The notes: generated by a model not told the origin, from the letters alone. A DNA stretch of 35,752 nucleotides from JBFXAF01 sp050178915 (GCA_050178915.1 JBFXFO010000023.1:1-35752), one strand, 5' to 3'; positions 15,228-24,312 are shown, numbered from the stretch's first letter. Made by a program: numbers and translations.

Positions 15228-15958
15228 GTGGGGTCTCCGTCGAGATAGATGCGCTGGAAGCGCGTGCCGAGGCTGGTAAGGATCTCGTAGCCGATGGTGC
15301 CGGCGAGCGCGGCGACATCGTCCACCGTCTGCGCCTCGCCGATGACCTCCACCAGTTCGCCTTCGGCCAGCGTGCCCGGCGGCAGGGCCGAGATGTCGAG
15401 GATGATGCTGTCCATCGAGACGCGCCCGACAAACGGCAGGCGCACGCCGGCATGGAAGGCGGCCGCAGCGGCGTTGCGATGCCATCCGTCTGCGTAGCCC
15501 AGCGCAATTGTNNNNNNNNNNNNNNNNNNNNNNNNNNNNNNNNNNNNNNNNNNNNNNNNNNNNNNNNNNNNNNNNNNNNNNNNNNNNNNNNNNNNNNNNN
15601 NNNNNNNNNNNCCGGCATCGACACAGGCGGGGGCGGAACCGGGAAAGATGCCGTTCAGCACGTAGATGTCGGGCGACGCGCCAACCGTGTCGCGCAGCGC
15701 GATGCCTTCTTCCAGCTGCGCCACGAAGAAGGTGCGGCAGCCTTCGCGCAGAAGCGCGCGCGCCACTTCGGCCGCGCCGAGCCCGTAGGCATCTGCCTTC
15801 ACCACGCCGGCACAGGCTGTGCCGCCAAGCCTGTCACGCAGCTGGCGATAATTGGCGCGGATGGCACCGAGATCGATGGTGAGGATGGCGCTGGCCTCTG
15901 CGGTGTGCCGCGGCTGGCGTGCCCTAGCCGCGGGCAGGCGGATGGAGGCTGGCGACAT
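15224..15958 (-). CDS. alr: Alanine racemase (catabolic type), interrupted by an assembly gap
   Basis: PLP enzyme interconverting L- and D-alanine; beside dadA it probably serves D-Ala catabolism (DadX role). The N-terminal 115 residues hold LTIDLGAIRANYRQL (26-40) and the PLP lysine in VVKADAYGLG (K54). The C-terminal 95 residues hold the catalytic Tyr in ALGYADGWHRN and the VGRVSMDSI motif. The 100 N (15512-15611) happen to keep the frame but cannot be the real length: Lys to Tyr is about 226 residues in known racemases, so roughly 160 residues are missing. Start ATG 15958 has no obvious ribosome site; homologues have a similar short N-terminal extension. Confidence 0.92.
   Translation of the reverse strand: MSPASIRLPAARARQPRHTAEASAILTIDLGAIRANYRQLRDRLGGTACAGVVKADAYGLGAAEVARALLREGCRTFFVAQLEEGIALRDTVGASPDIYVLNGIFPGSAPACVDAXXXXXXXXXXXXXXXXXXXXXXXXXXXXXXXXXXTIALGYADGWHRNAAAAAFHAGVRLPFVGRVSMDSIILDISALPPGTLAEGELVEVIGEAQTVDDVAALAGTIGYEILTSLGTRFQRIYLDGDPT
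15512..15611. other. Assembly gap of 100 N
   Basis: Exactly 100 N, a usual placeholder for a gap of unknown size. It falls inside the alanine racemase gene; the missing DNA is estimated near 480 bases from the racemase fold. Confidence 0.97.
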
Positions 15959-16115
15959 ATAAGCACCGTCTGTTCCGCCAAGCTTTAGACGGATGCTCGG
16001 GCGGCGGCAACGCGCGGAACGTCGCGGAAATTTCTTACCCAAGGGCAGAAATTGGGCTTTTCGAGCCTCGGGAGCGGTGACAAGATCGCCTCGACCTTGC
16101 CGGACGGAGGCTCGC

Positions 16116-16664
16116 ATGCGTGGAATGTTGCTTGTTGCAATCGCGCTCGCGGGCGTGCTGGCTCAAGGCCAGCTCGCCGCCGCCAGCTCGGCGGGACGTT
16201 GCGGCGGGGGAGGCGGCCAGAAGACGAAGACGCTGACCTGCCCGAAAGGGCAGTACATCGTTGGCGTGGCAGCGCGGGGCGGTGCTTTCGTCGACGAGAT
16301 CAGCGTCGCCTGCCAGAAAATCCCGACATCCGGCGAGCCGGGGCCGCGCGGTGCGTTCAGATCCGCCGGAACGGGTGGCGGTACCGACGCACGGTCGGGC
16401 TTTTGTCGCGCCGCGCAGGCCGTCATGGAACTGTCCACGAAAGGCGGCGCGTATCTGGACCGGGTCAAGGTTGCGAGCTGCAACCCCCGACGCAATACGG
16501 GAGCGTGGGAAACAGTCGGAATCAATTCATCCGTGTCGCTCAACATCGGCGGTCTCGGCGGGACCGACTGCACGATCGAATGCCCGGCCGGTGAGGCGCT
16601 GTACGAGCTGACCGTCAAATATGGCGGCTGGATCGATTCGATCCGCGGACAATGCCGGCAGTAG
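16116..16664 (+). CDS. Secreted Cys-rich protein with three similar repeats
   Basis: 182 residues from ATG 16116, preceded by GGAGG (16106-16110). Signal peptide about 1-23 (LLVAIALAGVLAQGQLAAA). The mature protein has three copies of a unit with a hydrophobic strand, G-G-x-aromatic/hydrophobic-D-x-(I/V) and a closing Cys: IVGVAARGGAFVDEISVAC (48-66), VMELSTKGGAYLDRVKVASC (103-122) and YELTVKYGGWIDSIRGQC (163-180), about 56 residues apart. Eight Cys (29, 42, 66, 97, 122, 152, 156, 180) could form four disulfides. The threefold pattern resembles beta-prism proteins (jacalin, VMO-I); carbohydrate binding is possible but unproven. Divergent from alr by about 157 bases. Confidence 0.78.
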   Translation: MRGMLLVAIALAGVLAQGQLAAASSAGRCGGGGGQKTKTLTCPKGQYIVGVAARGGAFVDEISVACQKIPTSGEPGPRGAFRSAGTGGGTDARSGFCRAAQAVMELSTKGGAYLDRVKVASCNPRRNTGAWETVGINSSVSLNIGGLGGTDCTIECPAGEALYELTVKYGGWIDSIRGQCRQ

Positions 16665-16747
16665 CGCGCATCTGCGAACATCCGTAAGAGGGCGAGGTCG
16701 ACGGCGCACGCCGTCTATCGTCGCAACACGATCTGGAAGACGCCGGC

Positions 16748-17950
16748 TTGGACGCCAGTACCACGCATGCCTCCGCAGCCCGCGGCCGCTGGGCCGTCGC
16801 GGGGATGTTCCTCATCAACGGCTTCATGCTGGGCAGCTGGGCACCGCAGATCCCGTCGCTGCTGCCGCGTCTCGACATCACCGAATCGACGCTCGGCCTG
16901 CTGCTGCTCTGCTTTGGCATAGGAGCGATCGTCTCGATGCCCTGGTGTGGCTGGCTGATGGGGCGCTACGGCCAGCAGCCGGTGCTGCGCACCATCGGCC
17001 TGCTGCAGGGGTTTGGCCTGCTGCTGGTGGTGCTGTCGCCATCGGTTGCGACGACGGCGGTGACGATGGTCATCTTCGGCGCGGTGGTCGGCTCGACCGA
17101 CGTGGCGATGAACGCCGCGACCGTGACCGTCGAGCGGCGGCTGAAACGCGCCGTCATGTCTTCGATGCATGGGTTCTGGAGCCTCGGCGGCTTCGCCGGC
17201 GGCGCGCTCGGCGGCGTCCTGCTGCAGTACTTCGGGCCGCTGACGCATGCGATCGTGGTGGCGGTCATCGCTCTTGTCATCTGCGGTTTGTCGGCTCCGT
17301 ACATTCTCGCCGACCACGATCGCCCGGCGCCTGCCGCCGGAAATCGCCACGGCATCTCCATCCCGACCCGCCCGACCCCGTATCTTCTGGGCCTCATGGC
17401 GATGTTCCTGTTCGTGTCGGAAGGCGCAGTGCTCGACTGGGGTGCGCTCTATTTGACCCAGGAGCGCGGCGCCGACGTCGCGATAGCGAGCCTCGGCTAC
17501 GCGTTCTTCGCCGGCGCCATGGCGGCGATGCGCTTCATCGGTGACCGCGTGCGCGATCGCTTCGGCGGGGTGACGACGCTGCGCGTCTGTTCAGTCGTAG
17601 CCGCCGCCGCCATGTTCGCCGCTGCGCTGGCACCGACGGCGACGCTTGTCATCATCTGTTTCGCCGTCTGCGGCCTGGCGGTCGCCAATACCGTGCCGAT
17701 CGTCTTTTCCGCCGCCGGCAATCTGGGCAATGTCTCGTCCGGCGCCGGCATGAGCGTGGCGGCGACGATGGGTTACGCCGGTATCCTGTTCGCACCGTCG
17801 AGCGTCGGCTTTGTCGCCGAGCACAGCGGCTTCGAGCCCGTGTTCATGGCGATGGCGGGGTTGATTCTGGTGGTGGCGCTGATGGCGGGGCTGGCACGCA
17901 CCGCCGATTTCGCGGAGCCGCCGGTGACCCCGCAGCCGCCTGCCGAGTGA
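16748..17950 (+). CDS. MFS transporter, YbjJ-like
   Basis: 400 residues with 12 predicted helices. MFLINGFMLGSWAPQIPSLL (20-39) in helix 1 and GSTDVAMNAATVTVERR (about 115-131), SMHGFWSLGGFAGG (139-152) are typical of the YbjJ-like MFS branch, whose substrates are unknown (sugars have been proposed for relatives). The open frame has no ATG before codon 20, which lies within helix 1, so the TTG at 16748 is taken as the start; GGAAGA lies about 11 bases before it. It is separated by 83 bases from the secreted-repeat gene and converges with the DUF3309 gene across a hairpin. Confidence 0.88.
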   Translation: MDASTTHASAARGRWAVAGMFLINGFMLGSWAPQIPSLLPRLDITESTLGLLLLCFGIGAIVSMPWCGWLMGRYGQQPVLRTIGLLQGFGLLLVVLSPSVATTAVTMVIFGAVVGSTDVAMNAATVTVERRLKRAVMSSMHGFWSLGGFAGGALGGVLLQYFGPLTHAIVVAVIALVICGLSAPYILADHDRPAPAAGNRHGISIPTRPTPYLLGLMAMFLFVSEGAVLDWGALYLTQERGADVAIASLGYAFFAGAMAAMRFIGDRVRDRFGGVTTLRVCSVVAAAAMFAAALAPTATLVIICFAVCGLAVANTVPIVFSAAGNLGNVSSGAGMSVAATMGYAGILFAPSSVGFVAEHSGFEPVFMAMAGLILVVALMAGLARTADFAEPPVTPQPPAE

Positions 17951-17957
17951 TGCGCCG

Positions 17958-17992
17958 GGACAACGCGCGGCGCAAAAGGCCGCCCGTTGTCC
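17958..17992. terminator. Hairpin between convergent MFS and DUF3309 genes
   Basis: GGACAACG (17958-17965) plus GCGGC (17967-17971) pair with GCCGC (17979-17983) plus CGTTGTCC (17985-17992) around loop GCAAAAG, with one C-C mismatch. It lies between two convergent stops and could end both transcripts; there is no clear T run. Confidence 0.55.
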
Positions 17993-18012
17993 ATGCAGCC
18001 CGGATCGGGGCG

Positions 18013-18165
18013 TCAGATGCGCCCCATCAGCAGCAGAATCAGCACGATGACCAGCACGAGACCGACGGCGCCGGATGGGCCGTAGCCCCAGCCGCGCGAG
18101 TACGGCCAGGTCGGAACCGCGCCGACCAGGACGAGGATCAGGATGATGATGAGGACCGTCGTCAT
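18013..18165 (-). CDS. DUF3309 small membrane protein
   Basis: 50 residues from ATG 18165, preceded on the minus strand by AGGAG 5 bases away. Two hydrophobic stretches (about 3-17, VLIIILILVLVGAVP, and 33-47) flank the aromatic/Gly loop PTWPYSRGWGYGPSG (18-32), which is diagnostic of the DUF3309 family found widely in proteobacteria. Function unknown; family members are often linked with stress-responsive small membrane proteins, an inference only. Stands alone between the MFS gene and the RND operon. Confidence 0.9.
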   Translation of the reverse strand: MTTVLIIILILVLVGAVPTWPYSRGWGYGPSGAVGLVLVIVLILLLMGRI

Positions 18166-18208
18166 GGAAGCTCCTGCTGTTGAATTTTAGCTGGAAGCCA
18201 AATGCAAG

Positions 18209-18234
18209 GCGCGGCGGGAAGGTTCCCGCCGCGC
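18209..18234 (-). terminator. Terminator of the RND operon
   Basis: GCGCGGCGGGA (18209-18219) and TCCCGCCGCGC (18224-18234) form a perfect 11-base stem with loop AGGT, 35 bases past the RND stop. In the minus direction it is followed by CTTGCATTT, a weak U tract. Confidence 0.65.
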
Positions 18235-18268
18235 GTTAGAAAAGCCTGATGTTTGTTTCGGCCTCGGC

Positions 18269-21200
18269 CTATTCGGCCGCTTTCGGGAATGCGCCGGCCG
18301 GCTTGGAGCCGTCGAGCGGCAACTCCGGATCGGTGGACGGCACGTCATCCGCCTTGCCGCGCCGGAACAGGCGCGAGAACCAGCCGCGGCGCTTCTTGCG
18401 CTTGTCGCGCGTGAACACCATCAGCATCGCCGGCGTGACCACCAGCGTCAGCACGGTGGCGAAGCTCAGGCCGAACACGATGGCCGAGGACAGCGCCACC
18501 CACCACTGCGTCGACGGTGCGTTGATCGTCGTCTCGTGATGGAAGATCTCGAGGCCGAGACCGAAGGCGATCGGCAACACGCCGAGCACCGCCGAAGCCG
18601 CCGTCAGGACAACCGGACGGGCGCGTTCGCGGCAGGTCTGCAGCACCGCGTCGAGCTTGGTCCAGCCTTCCTCGCGAAGGCGGTCATAGGTGTCGATCAG
18701 CACGATGTTGTTGTTCACCACCACGCCGGCGAGCGCGATCACGCCGATGCCGGACATGACGATGACGAAGGCCTGGCCGGTGAGCAGCATGCCGAGCAGA
18801 GCGCCAATGGTCGCCATGATGACGCAGGACAAGACAAGGAACACGCTGGTGAACTTGTTGAACTGCGCCAGCAGCACCAGGAAGATCAGGAAGATCGCGG
18901 CGCCGAAGGCATTGGCGAGGAATGACGCGGCTTCCGCGCTGTCCTCGCTGGAGCCCGCCAGCTTGAACTTCACGTTGCCGAGGTCCATCCCGGCCACGAT
19001 CTTCTGCACTTCGGCCTGCACTGCCGCGACCTGGAAGCCCGATGCGACGTTCGACTGCACCGTGATGGTGCGTTCGGCGTCGATTCGGTTGAGGATGCCG
19101 ACGCGCTCCTCCGCCTTGCGGGTGACGAAGTTCGAAATCGGCACCGCACCCTGCGGCGTCTGCACGCGCAGCTCGTCCAGCGTGGCGATGGTGCGACGCG
19201 ATTCCGGCAGGCGCAGGCGGATGTCGACCGCGTCGTCGGCGCCGGCGGGGCGGTAGTCGGTGAGCTTCAGACCGGTGGTCACAAGCTGCACGACGATGCC
19301 GACAGACATCGGGCTGATGCCGTACTGCGCCGCCTTGGTGCGGTCGACCGCGATGGCCCAGTCGACGCCCGGCGCCGGCAGGCCGTCTGACACGTCGATG
19401 ACGCCCGGCACCTTGGCGATCGCCGCAGCGACCTCCTTCGCCTTGTCGTTCATGCCGGTCGGGTCGACGGCCGAGAGACGCACCTGGATCGGCTTGCCGG
19501 TTGGCGGGCCTGCTTCGGGCACGCGCACTTCGACATCGACACCGGGAATGCCGGCCATGGCCACACGCAGTTCGTCGAGGATGTCGTGGGCAGGCTTGCG
19601 CTGGCGCCAGTCGACGAACTCGTACTGGATGACGCCGACGACGTCCTCGGGGACGTCCTGGCCGCCGCCCTGGGTCTTGCCGGTGCGGGTGTAGACGGAC
19701 TTGATGCCCGGCCAGCCGAGAATGCGCGATTCCGCTTCCTTGGTCGCGATGTCCATCTCGGCGAGCGACAGGTTGCCGCGCGCGTGCACGTAGAGCAGGC
19801 CGTAGTCCGGCTCGACCGAGGGGAAGAACTCGACGCCCTTGCCATACTGGCCGTATGCCCAGACCGAAGCATAGAGCAGGCCGACGGTCAGGACCAAGGT
19901 GCTGATCGGGAAGCGCACGGCCGCCTTCACGACAGCCATGTAGGCGCCGTCCTTGGGCTCCTCGTGATGCGGTGGCGCCTTGGCGAACAGCGCCCCGAGC
20001 GTCGGCGCGAAGATCAGTGCATAGGCCATCGACGCGGCGAGCGTGACGATCAGCGTGATCGGCAGGTACTTCATGAAGTCGCCGACGATGCCGGGCCAGA
20101 ACAGCAGCGGCGAAAAGGCCGCGATGCGGGTCATGGTGGCGGCGATGACCGGGCCGGCCATGCGCTTGGCGGCAAGCTCGAAGGCCTGCGCCTTGTGCAT
20201 GCCCTCCGACATTCGCCGCTCGGCGAATTCGGTGACGATGATGGCGTCGTCAACCAGCATGCCGACCGCCAGGATGAGCGAGAACAGCACGATCATGTTG
20301 ATCGTGAAGCCCATCATCGTGAGCAGCAGGATGCCCATCAGGAAGGATGAGGGAATGGCAAGGCCAATGAGCAGCGAGGCGCGCCCCGACAGCGCGTAGA
20401 GCACGACGATGAAGACCAGGATGACGGCGATCATCACGTGGTTCTGCAGGTCGTTCAGAAGCTGGTTCACGAACACCGACTTGTCCTGGGTGTAGGTGAC
20501 TTCCATGCCTTCGGGGGCGAGCTTGGCAAACTCGTCGGCGACCAGCTTGGCGCCTTCGATCGTCTCCACGATGTTGGCGCCGATGCGCTTCTTGACCTCG
20601 ATGGCGACGGCGGGCTTGCCGTTGAGGCGCGTGACCGTCTCGGCGTCCTTGAAGGTGGAGCGAACGGTGGCGAGGTCCTGCACGCGCACGACCGCGGTCG
20701 GGCCGGCGACCACCGGCAGGCGCGCCACGTCTTCCGGGGTCTCGATCAGCGCCGGCACCTTGACGGCGTATTTGCCTTCCGAGCCTTCGATGTTGCCGGC
20801 GGCGACGAGGCTGTTGGAGGCGCCGATGCCCTGGATGAGCTGGTCGAGCTGCAGGCCGTAGGAGGACAGCTTCACCGGGTCGATGATGGCCTCGACCAGT
20901 TCGTCACGCGAGCCCTGGATCGTGCCTTCCAGCACGCCCGGCACTTCCTCGATGCGGTCCTTCAGTTCCTTGGCGGCGGCGATCAGCACGCGCTCCGGCA
21001 CGTTGCCGGAGACGGTCACGACGAGCACCGGGAACTCCGAAACGTTGATCTCGGTGACCGTCGGGTCTTCCGCCGCCTGCGGCAGGTCGCGCTTGGCGTC
21101 CTGCACCTTGTTGCGGGTGTCGATCAGCGCATCCGAGAGATCGACCGACGGGTCGAACTCGACCATCACGTAGCCGCCGCCCTGGAAGGCGGCCGAACGC

Positions 21201-21439
21201 ATTTCCTTAAGACCCTTGAGGCTCTTCAGCTTGGTCTCGACCGGGCGCAGCAGGAGGCGCTCCGAATCCTCCGGCGAAATGCCCTGGTACATCAGGCCGA
21301 TATAGAACATCGGGATGGCGACGTCGGGCTCGGCTTCCTTCGGCACCGACTGGTAGGCGAGGGCGCCGGCCAGCAGCAGGAAAACGAGGATCGAAAGCGT
21401 CAACCGGGCATTGTTGATCGCTACCTTGACAATATCCAT
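18269..21439 (-). CDS. RND efflux pump, inner membrane transporter (AcrB/HAE1-like)
   Basis: 1056 residues, the full family length. N-terminal helix (about 12-30), a large periplasmic loop with porter motifs (TEINVSEFPVLVV near 131-143), a central block of helices, a second periplasmic loop and final helices with NNNIVLIDTYDRLREEG. The proton relay Asp pair of helix 4 is present (AVGMLVDDAIIVTEF, near residue 396). The N-terminus SVPKEAEPDVAIPMFYIG is more like the MdtB/C or heterogeneous RND branch than classical AcrB. Exports lipophilic compounds with the adaptor encoded 17 bases upstream; an outer-membrane TolC-type partner is not in this window. ATG at 21439. Confidence 0.94.
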   Translation of the reverse strand: MDIVKVAINNARLTLSILVFLLLAGALAYQSVPKEAEPDVAIPMFYIGLMYQGISPEDSERLLLRPVETKLKSLKGLKEMRSAAFQGGGYVMVEFDPSVDLSDALIDTRNKVQDAKRDLPQAAEDPTVTEINVSEFPVLVVTVSGNVPERVLIAAAKELKDRIEEVPGVLEGTIQGSRDELVEAIIDPVKLSSYGLQLDQLIQGIGASNSLVAAGNIEGSEGKYAVKVPALIETPEDVARLPVVAGPTAVVRVQDLATVRSTFKDAETVTRLNGKPAVAIEVKKRIGANIVETIEGAKLVADEFAKLAPEGMEVTYTQDKSVFVNQLLNDLQNHVMIAVILVFIVVLYALSGRASLLIGLAIPSSFLMGILLLTMMGFTINMIVLFSLILAVGMLVDDAIIVTEFAERRMSEGMHKAQAFELAAKRMAGPVIAATMTRIAAFSPLLFWPGIVGDFMKYLPITLIVTLAASMAYALIFAPTLGALFAKAPPHHEEPKDGAYMAVVKAAVRFPISTLVLTVGLLYASVWAYGQYGKGVEFFPSVEPDYGLLYVHARGNLSLAEMDIATKEAESRILGWPGIKSVYTRTGKTQGGGQDVPEDVVGVIQYEFVDWRQRKPAHDILDELRVAMAGIPGVDVEVRVPEAGPPTGKPIQVRLSAVDPTGMNDKAKEVAAAIAKVPGVIDVSDGLPAPGVDWAIAVDRTKAAQYGISPMSVGIVVQLVTTGLKLTDYRPAGADDAVDIRLRLPESRRTIATLDELRVQTPQGAVPISNFVTRKAEERVGILNRIDAERTITVQSNVASGFQVAAVQAEVQKIVAGMDLGNVKFKLAGSSEDSAEAASFLANAFGAAIFLIFLVLLAQFNKFTSVFLVLSCVIMATIGALLGMLLTGQAFVIVMSGIGVIALAGVVVNNNIVLIDTYDRLREEGWTKLDAVLQTCRERARPVVLTAASAVLGVLPIAFGLGLEIFHHETTINAPSTQWWVALSSAIVFGLSFATVLTLVVTPAMLMVFTRDKRKKRRGWFSRLFRRGKADDVPSTDPELPLDGSKPAGAFPKAAE

Positions 21440-21456
21440 GCCTGGTTCGTCCCGAC

Positions 21457-22593
21457 CTAGTTGGTCCCGCTGACTTCGCCGATCAGCTTCTTGATGGTGG
21501 CCTCGTCAGCCATGACCGGATTGACCGTGTCGCCTTCGGTGACGAGGTCCTGGCCGGCAACGATGATGCGCGCCTCGGCGGGAATGCCGCCGAGCACGAG
21601 CCCGTTCGGGGTGTCGTCGACGAGGTCGATCGGGAAGAACACGACCTGGTTGTCCTTGTCGACGGCGCGGACGCCGAGGTCGCCCGAGGCCGAGAGCGTC
21701 ACCACCGAACGCGGCAGGATGATTGCGTCGGTCGGCGCGGTGCGCAGCACGATCTCGGCGGTCATGCCGGCGGGAATCGCGGTGTCGGGATTGTCGATGG
21801 CCACCTCGACCCGGAAGGTGCGGGTTGCGGCGGTCGCGTCGCGGCTGATGTAGCGCAGCGTGCCTTTCACCATCGAGCCATCGACCAGTTCCACGTCGGC
21901 ATTGTCGCCGATCTTCACGTGGCGCAGGTCGCGCTCGCTCACCTCGCCCCTGGCAAGGATCGGGTTCAGGTTGATGATGGTGGCGACCTGTCCGCCCTGC
22001 ATCACCGAGGCGCCCAGTTCGACGTTCACCTGATCGATCCAGCCGTCGAACGGGGCACGCACCTCGACGCGCTCGAGCTCGGCCTCGGCAGCCTGCAGCT
22101 GCGACTTGGCGGCGGCGAGCGCCGCCTTCGCGGTCTCGACCTGCAGCGGCGGGATGTTGCCGGACTTCGCCAGACGCTCGGCGGCTTCCCATTCGGCCTG
22201 GCGCTGCGCCAGTACCGCCTTGGCGGTGTCGACGGCCGCGGCCTTTTCCTCGGCGTTGAGCTTGAGGATGAGGTCGCCCGCCTTCACGCGGTCGCCCTGG
22301 CTTACGGGCAGTTCGCCGATGATTCCGGCGGCGCGGGTGGCGATGACCGCCTTCTGGTTCGGCGCCGTCTGGCCGGCGACGTGGATGGCGCGCGCGTGCG
22401 CGCTGCGCGGCGGCGTCACCACCGCGACCGTGCGGAGCACCGCCTTCGGCGCTTCCGGTTCAGCCGCCTTCGGCTGGTTCGGATCTTCCGCCTGCTGGGC
22501 GCTGCCGACCTCGGAAAACTCGCCCGTCGCAATCCATGCGGCAAAGCCGACGAGGACAAGCACTGCTGCTATCTTGTGAAACTTGATGGCCAT
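21457..22593 (-). CDS. RND efflux pump periplasmic adaptor (membrane fusion protein)
   Basis: 378 residues from ATG 22593 (an ATG 22 codons earlier would add a hydrophilic tail before the membrane anchor). N-terminal anchor IAAVLVLVGFAAWIATG; no lipobox. Residues about 65-100 and 190-230 form the split lipoyl domain (GIIGELPVSQGDRVKAGDLILKL; VRAPFDGWIDQVNVELGASV in two parts), separated by an alpha-helical hairpin rich in Ala/Glu/Gln, then the beta-barrel (AEIVLRTA) and membrane-proximal domains. It joins the RND transporter to an outer-membrane channel. Co-transcribed with the downstream transporter; no TetR or MarR gene is next to it. Confidence 0.93.
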   Translation of the reverse strand: MAIKFHKIAAVLVLVGFAAWIATGEFSEVGSAQQAEDPNQPKAAEPEAPKAVLRTVAVVTPPRSAHARAIHVAGQTAPNQKAVIATRAAGIIGELPVSQGDRVKAGDLILKLNAEEKAAAVDTAKAVLAQRQAEWEAAERLAKSGNIPPLQVETAKAALAAAKSQLQAAEAELERVEVRAPFDGWIDQVNVELGASVMQGGQVATIINLNPILARGEVSERDLRHVKIGDNADVELVDGSMVKGTLRYISRDATAATRTFRVEVAIDNPDTAIPAGMTAEIVLRTAPTDAIILPRSVVTLSASGDLGVRAVDKDNQVVFFPIDLVDDTPNGLVLGGIPAEARIIVAGQDLVTEGDTVNPVMADEATIKKLIGEVSGTN

Positions 22594-22662
22594 GTCTTTA
22601 TCCGGATGCACCGTCCCCTGGGCACTTCTCGCGGAAGTGAGCGGGATATGGGCGTGCACTGA

Positions 22663-22729
22663 ATCAAATTCAATTGATCGCCGCTCTAGCGCGGGACGCT
22701 GCGCGTTCTAGCCCAATTTTGCAGTGCAA
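22663..22729. promoter_or_regulatory. Palindromes upstream of the RND operon
   Basis: In the 229-base region before the adaptor gene: ATCAA (22663-22667) with TTGAT (22674-22678), 6-base spacer, and TTGCAGTGCAA (22719-22729), a perfect 5-1-5 palindrome. This AT-richer stretch probably carries the promoter; either palindrome could bind a repressor encoded elsewhere. Confidence 0.35.
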
Positions 22730-22822
22730 TATAGCCGGAAAATATCTTACCGTTATCAATCGGTTCGGGACGAAGTGCCCCGCCCCGAGCGTATGGCAGC
22801 AGGCTTCAGCAGGCTGGGGAGC

Positions 22823-24244
22823 TTACGTAATGCGGCGCATCAAGCCGATGGCGAACTCGACAAGCCGACCGTAGGGCGGGCGCAGCATCCAGCCGCTGCC
22901 CAGTCGCGACTGGACGAAGACCGGCTTCTCCTTGCTGAAGGTGCGGAAACCGCACTCTCCGTGATAGGCACCCATCCCGCTGGCGCCGACGCCACCGAAG
23001 GGTTGCTCCTCCTGCGCCAGATGCAGCAGGCAGTCGTTGATGGTCACCCCGCCTGCGACGGTTTCGTGCAGCATATGCTCGCGCACCTTGGCGTCGCGAC
23101 CGAACCAGTAGAAGGCCAGCGGCCGGTCATTGGCGTTGACATGGGCGATGGCCTCGTCGGGGCTCGCATACTCGAGGATAGGCAGCACCGGGCCGAAGAT
23201 TTCCTCGCGCATCAAGCGGAGGCCAGGGTCGGGGTTGCGCACCAGCGTCGGTACGAACTTGCGGCTGTTGCCGGTGGGCGGGCTGTCCGCTGCGCCGACC
23301 TCGATGATGTCCGCCCCGCTTGCCCGCGCCTCGTCCACCAGGCCCTTCAAACGCTCGAAATGGCGGTCGCTGACAATCGCGGTGTAGTCGGGATTGCCGT
23401 TGTAGGTCGGATAGAGCTTGCGCATGGCACCGGCCATCTTCTGCGCGACCTCCTGGCCGCGGCCTTGCGGGACCATGAGGTAGTCCGGCGCAATGCAGGT
23501 CTGCCCGGCATTCAGAAGCTTGGCATATGCGACCTTCGCCACGGCATCGTCCATGTCGCAGGACGGGTCAAAGATCGTCGGGGACTTGCCGCCGAGTTCG
23601 AGCGTCACGGGGGTCAGGTTGGCGGCGGCTGCGACGGCCACCTGCCGGCCGACCGAGGTGGAGCCGGTGAAGATCAGATGGTCGAAGGGCATGCCGACAA
23701 AAGCCTTGCCGATCTCGGCATCGCCCTCGATGACGCTGACCTCGGTCGGGTCGAAATATCTGGCGACCAGTTCGGCGAGCAGGCGGGAGAATTTCGGCGT
23801 CAGTTCCGACGGCTTGATGAGGACACGGTTGCCGGCGGCGAGCGCGGCGGTCGCCGGTGCAATGGCGAGCTGGAAAGGGTAGTTCCAGGGCGAGACAACT
23901 CCGACAACGCCGAGCGGCTGCGGAATCAGGCGGTTGCGCCCGGGCAGGAACGGCATTGCGGTGGCGACGCGGCGCTCGCGCATCCAGCCGCGCAGATGCC
24001 GGCGGGCATGGCGGATGCCCATGCGGGTCACCAGCAGTTCGGCGATGCGGGTCTCATGCGCGGAGCGGCCGCCGAAATCGGCGTCGATCGCCGCGCAGAA
24101 TTCGGCCTCGTGATCGTCGGTCAGCCTGAGCAGGCGGTCGAGGCGCTCGCGGCGAACCGCGTAGGACGGGAACGGCTCCTTCTCGAAGGCGCTGCGCTGC
24201 GCCTCGAAACGTCTGCGCAACTGATCCTGAACGGTCTGCAGCAT
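22823..24244 (-). CDS. Coniferyl-type aldehyde dehydrogenase
   Basis: 473 residues from ATG 24244 (a GTG five codons earlier is the alternative). NAD(P)-dependent oxidation of an aldehyde to its acid. Active residues are in place: PWNYPFQ (N121), FTGSTSVGR (192-200, cofactor loop), ELGGKSP (E216) and AGQTCIAPD (C250). The short class 3-like layout, with EEQPFGGVGASGMGAYHG in place of the longer C-terminus, and the N-terminus match the coniferyl aldehyde dehydrogenase (CalB) group. True substrate is unknown and could be aromatic or medium-chain aldehydes. Its start is 69 bases past the bdhA stop on the same strand, so it may share the bdhA transcript. Confidence 0.9.
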   Translation of the reverse strand: MLQTVQDQLRRRFEAQRSAFEKEPFPSYAVRRERLDRLLRLTDDHEAEFCAAIDADFGGRSAHETRIAELLVTRMGIRHARRHLRGWMRERRVATAMPFLPGRNRLIPQPLGVVGVVSPWNYPFQLAIAPATAALAAGNRVLIKPSELTPKFSRLLAELVARYFDPTEVSVIEGDAEIGKAFVGMPFDHLIFTGSTSVGRQVAVAAAANLTPVTLELGGKSPTIFDPSCDMDDAVAKVAYAKLLNAGQTCIAPDYLMVPQGRGQEVAQKMAGAMRKLYPTYNGNPDYTAIVSDRHFERLKGLVDEARASGADIIEVGAADSPPTGNSRKFVPTLVRNPDPGLRLMREEIFGPVLPILEYASPDEAIAHVNANDRPLAFYWFGRDAKVREHMLHETVAGGVTINDCLLHLAQEEQPFGGVGASGMGAYHGECGFRTFSKEKPVFVQSRLGSGWMLRPPYGRLVEFAIGLMRRIT

Positions 24245-24312
24245 GGCCGATCCTCGCACTGGCGTCGCGCCACTATAGTGCGCGCGCGAGCGGAAGTGTA
24301 CCGGCCCCGGCG

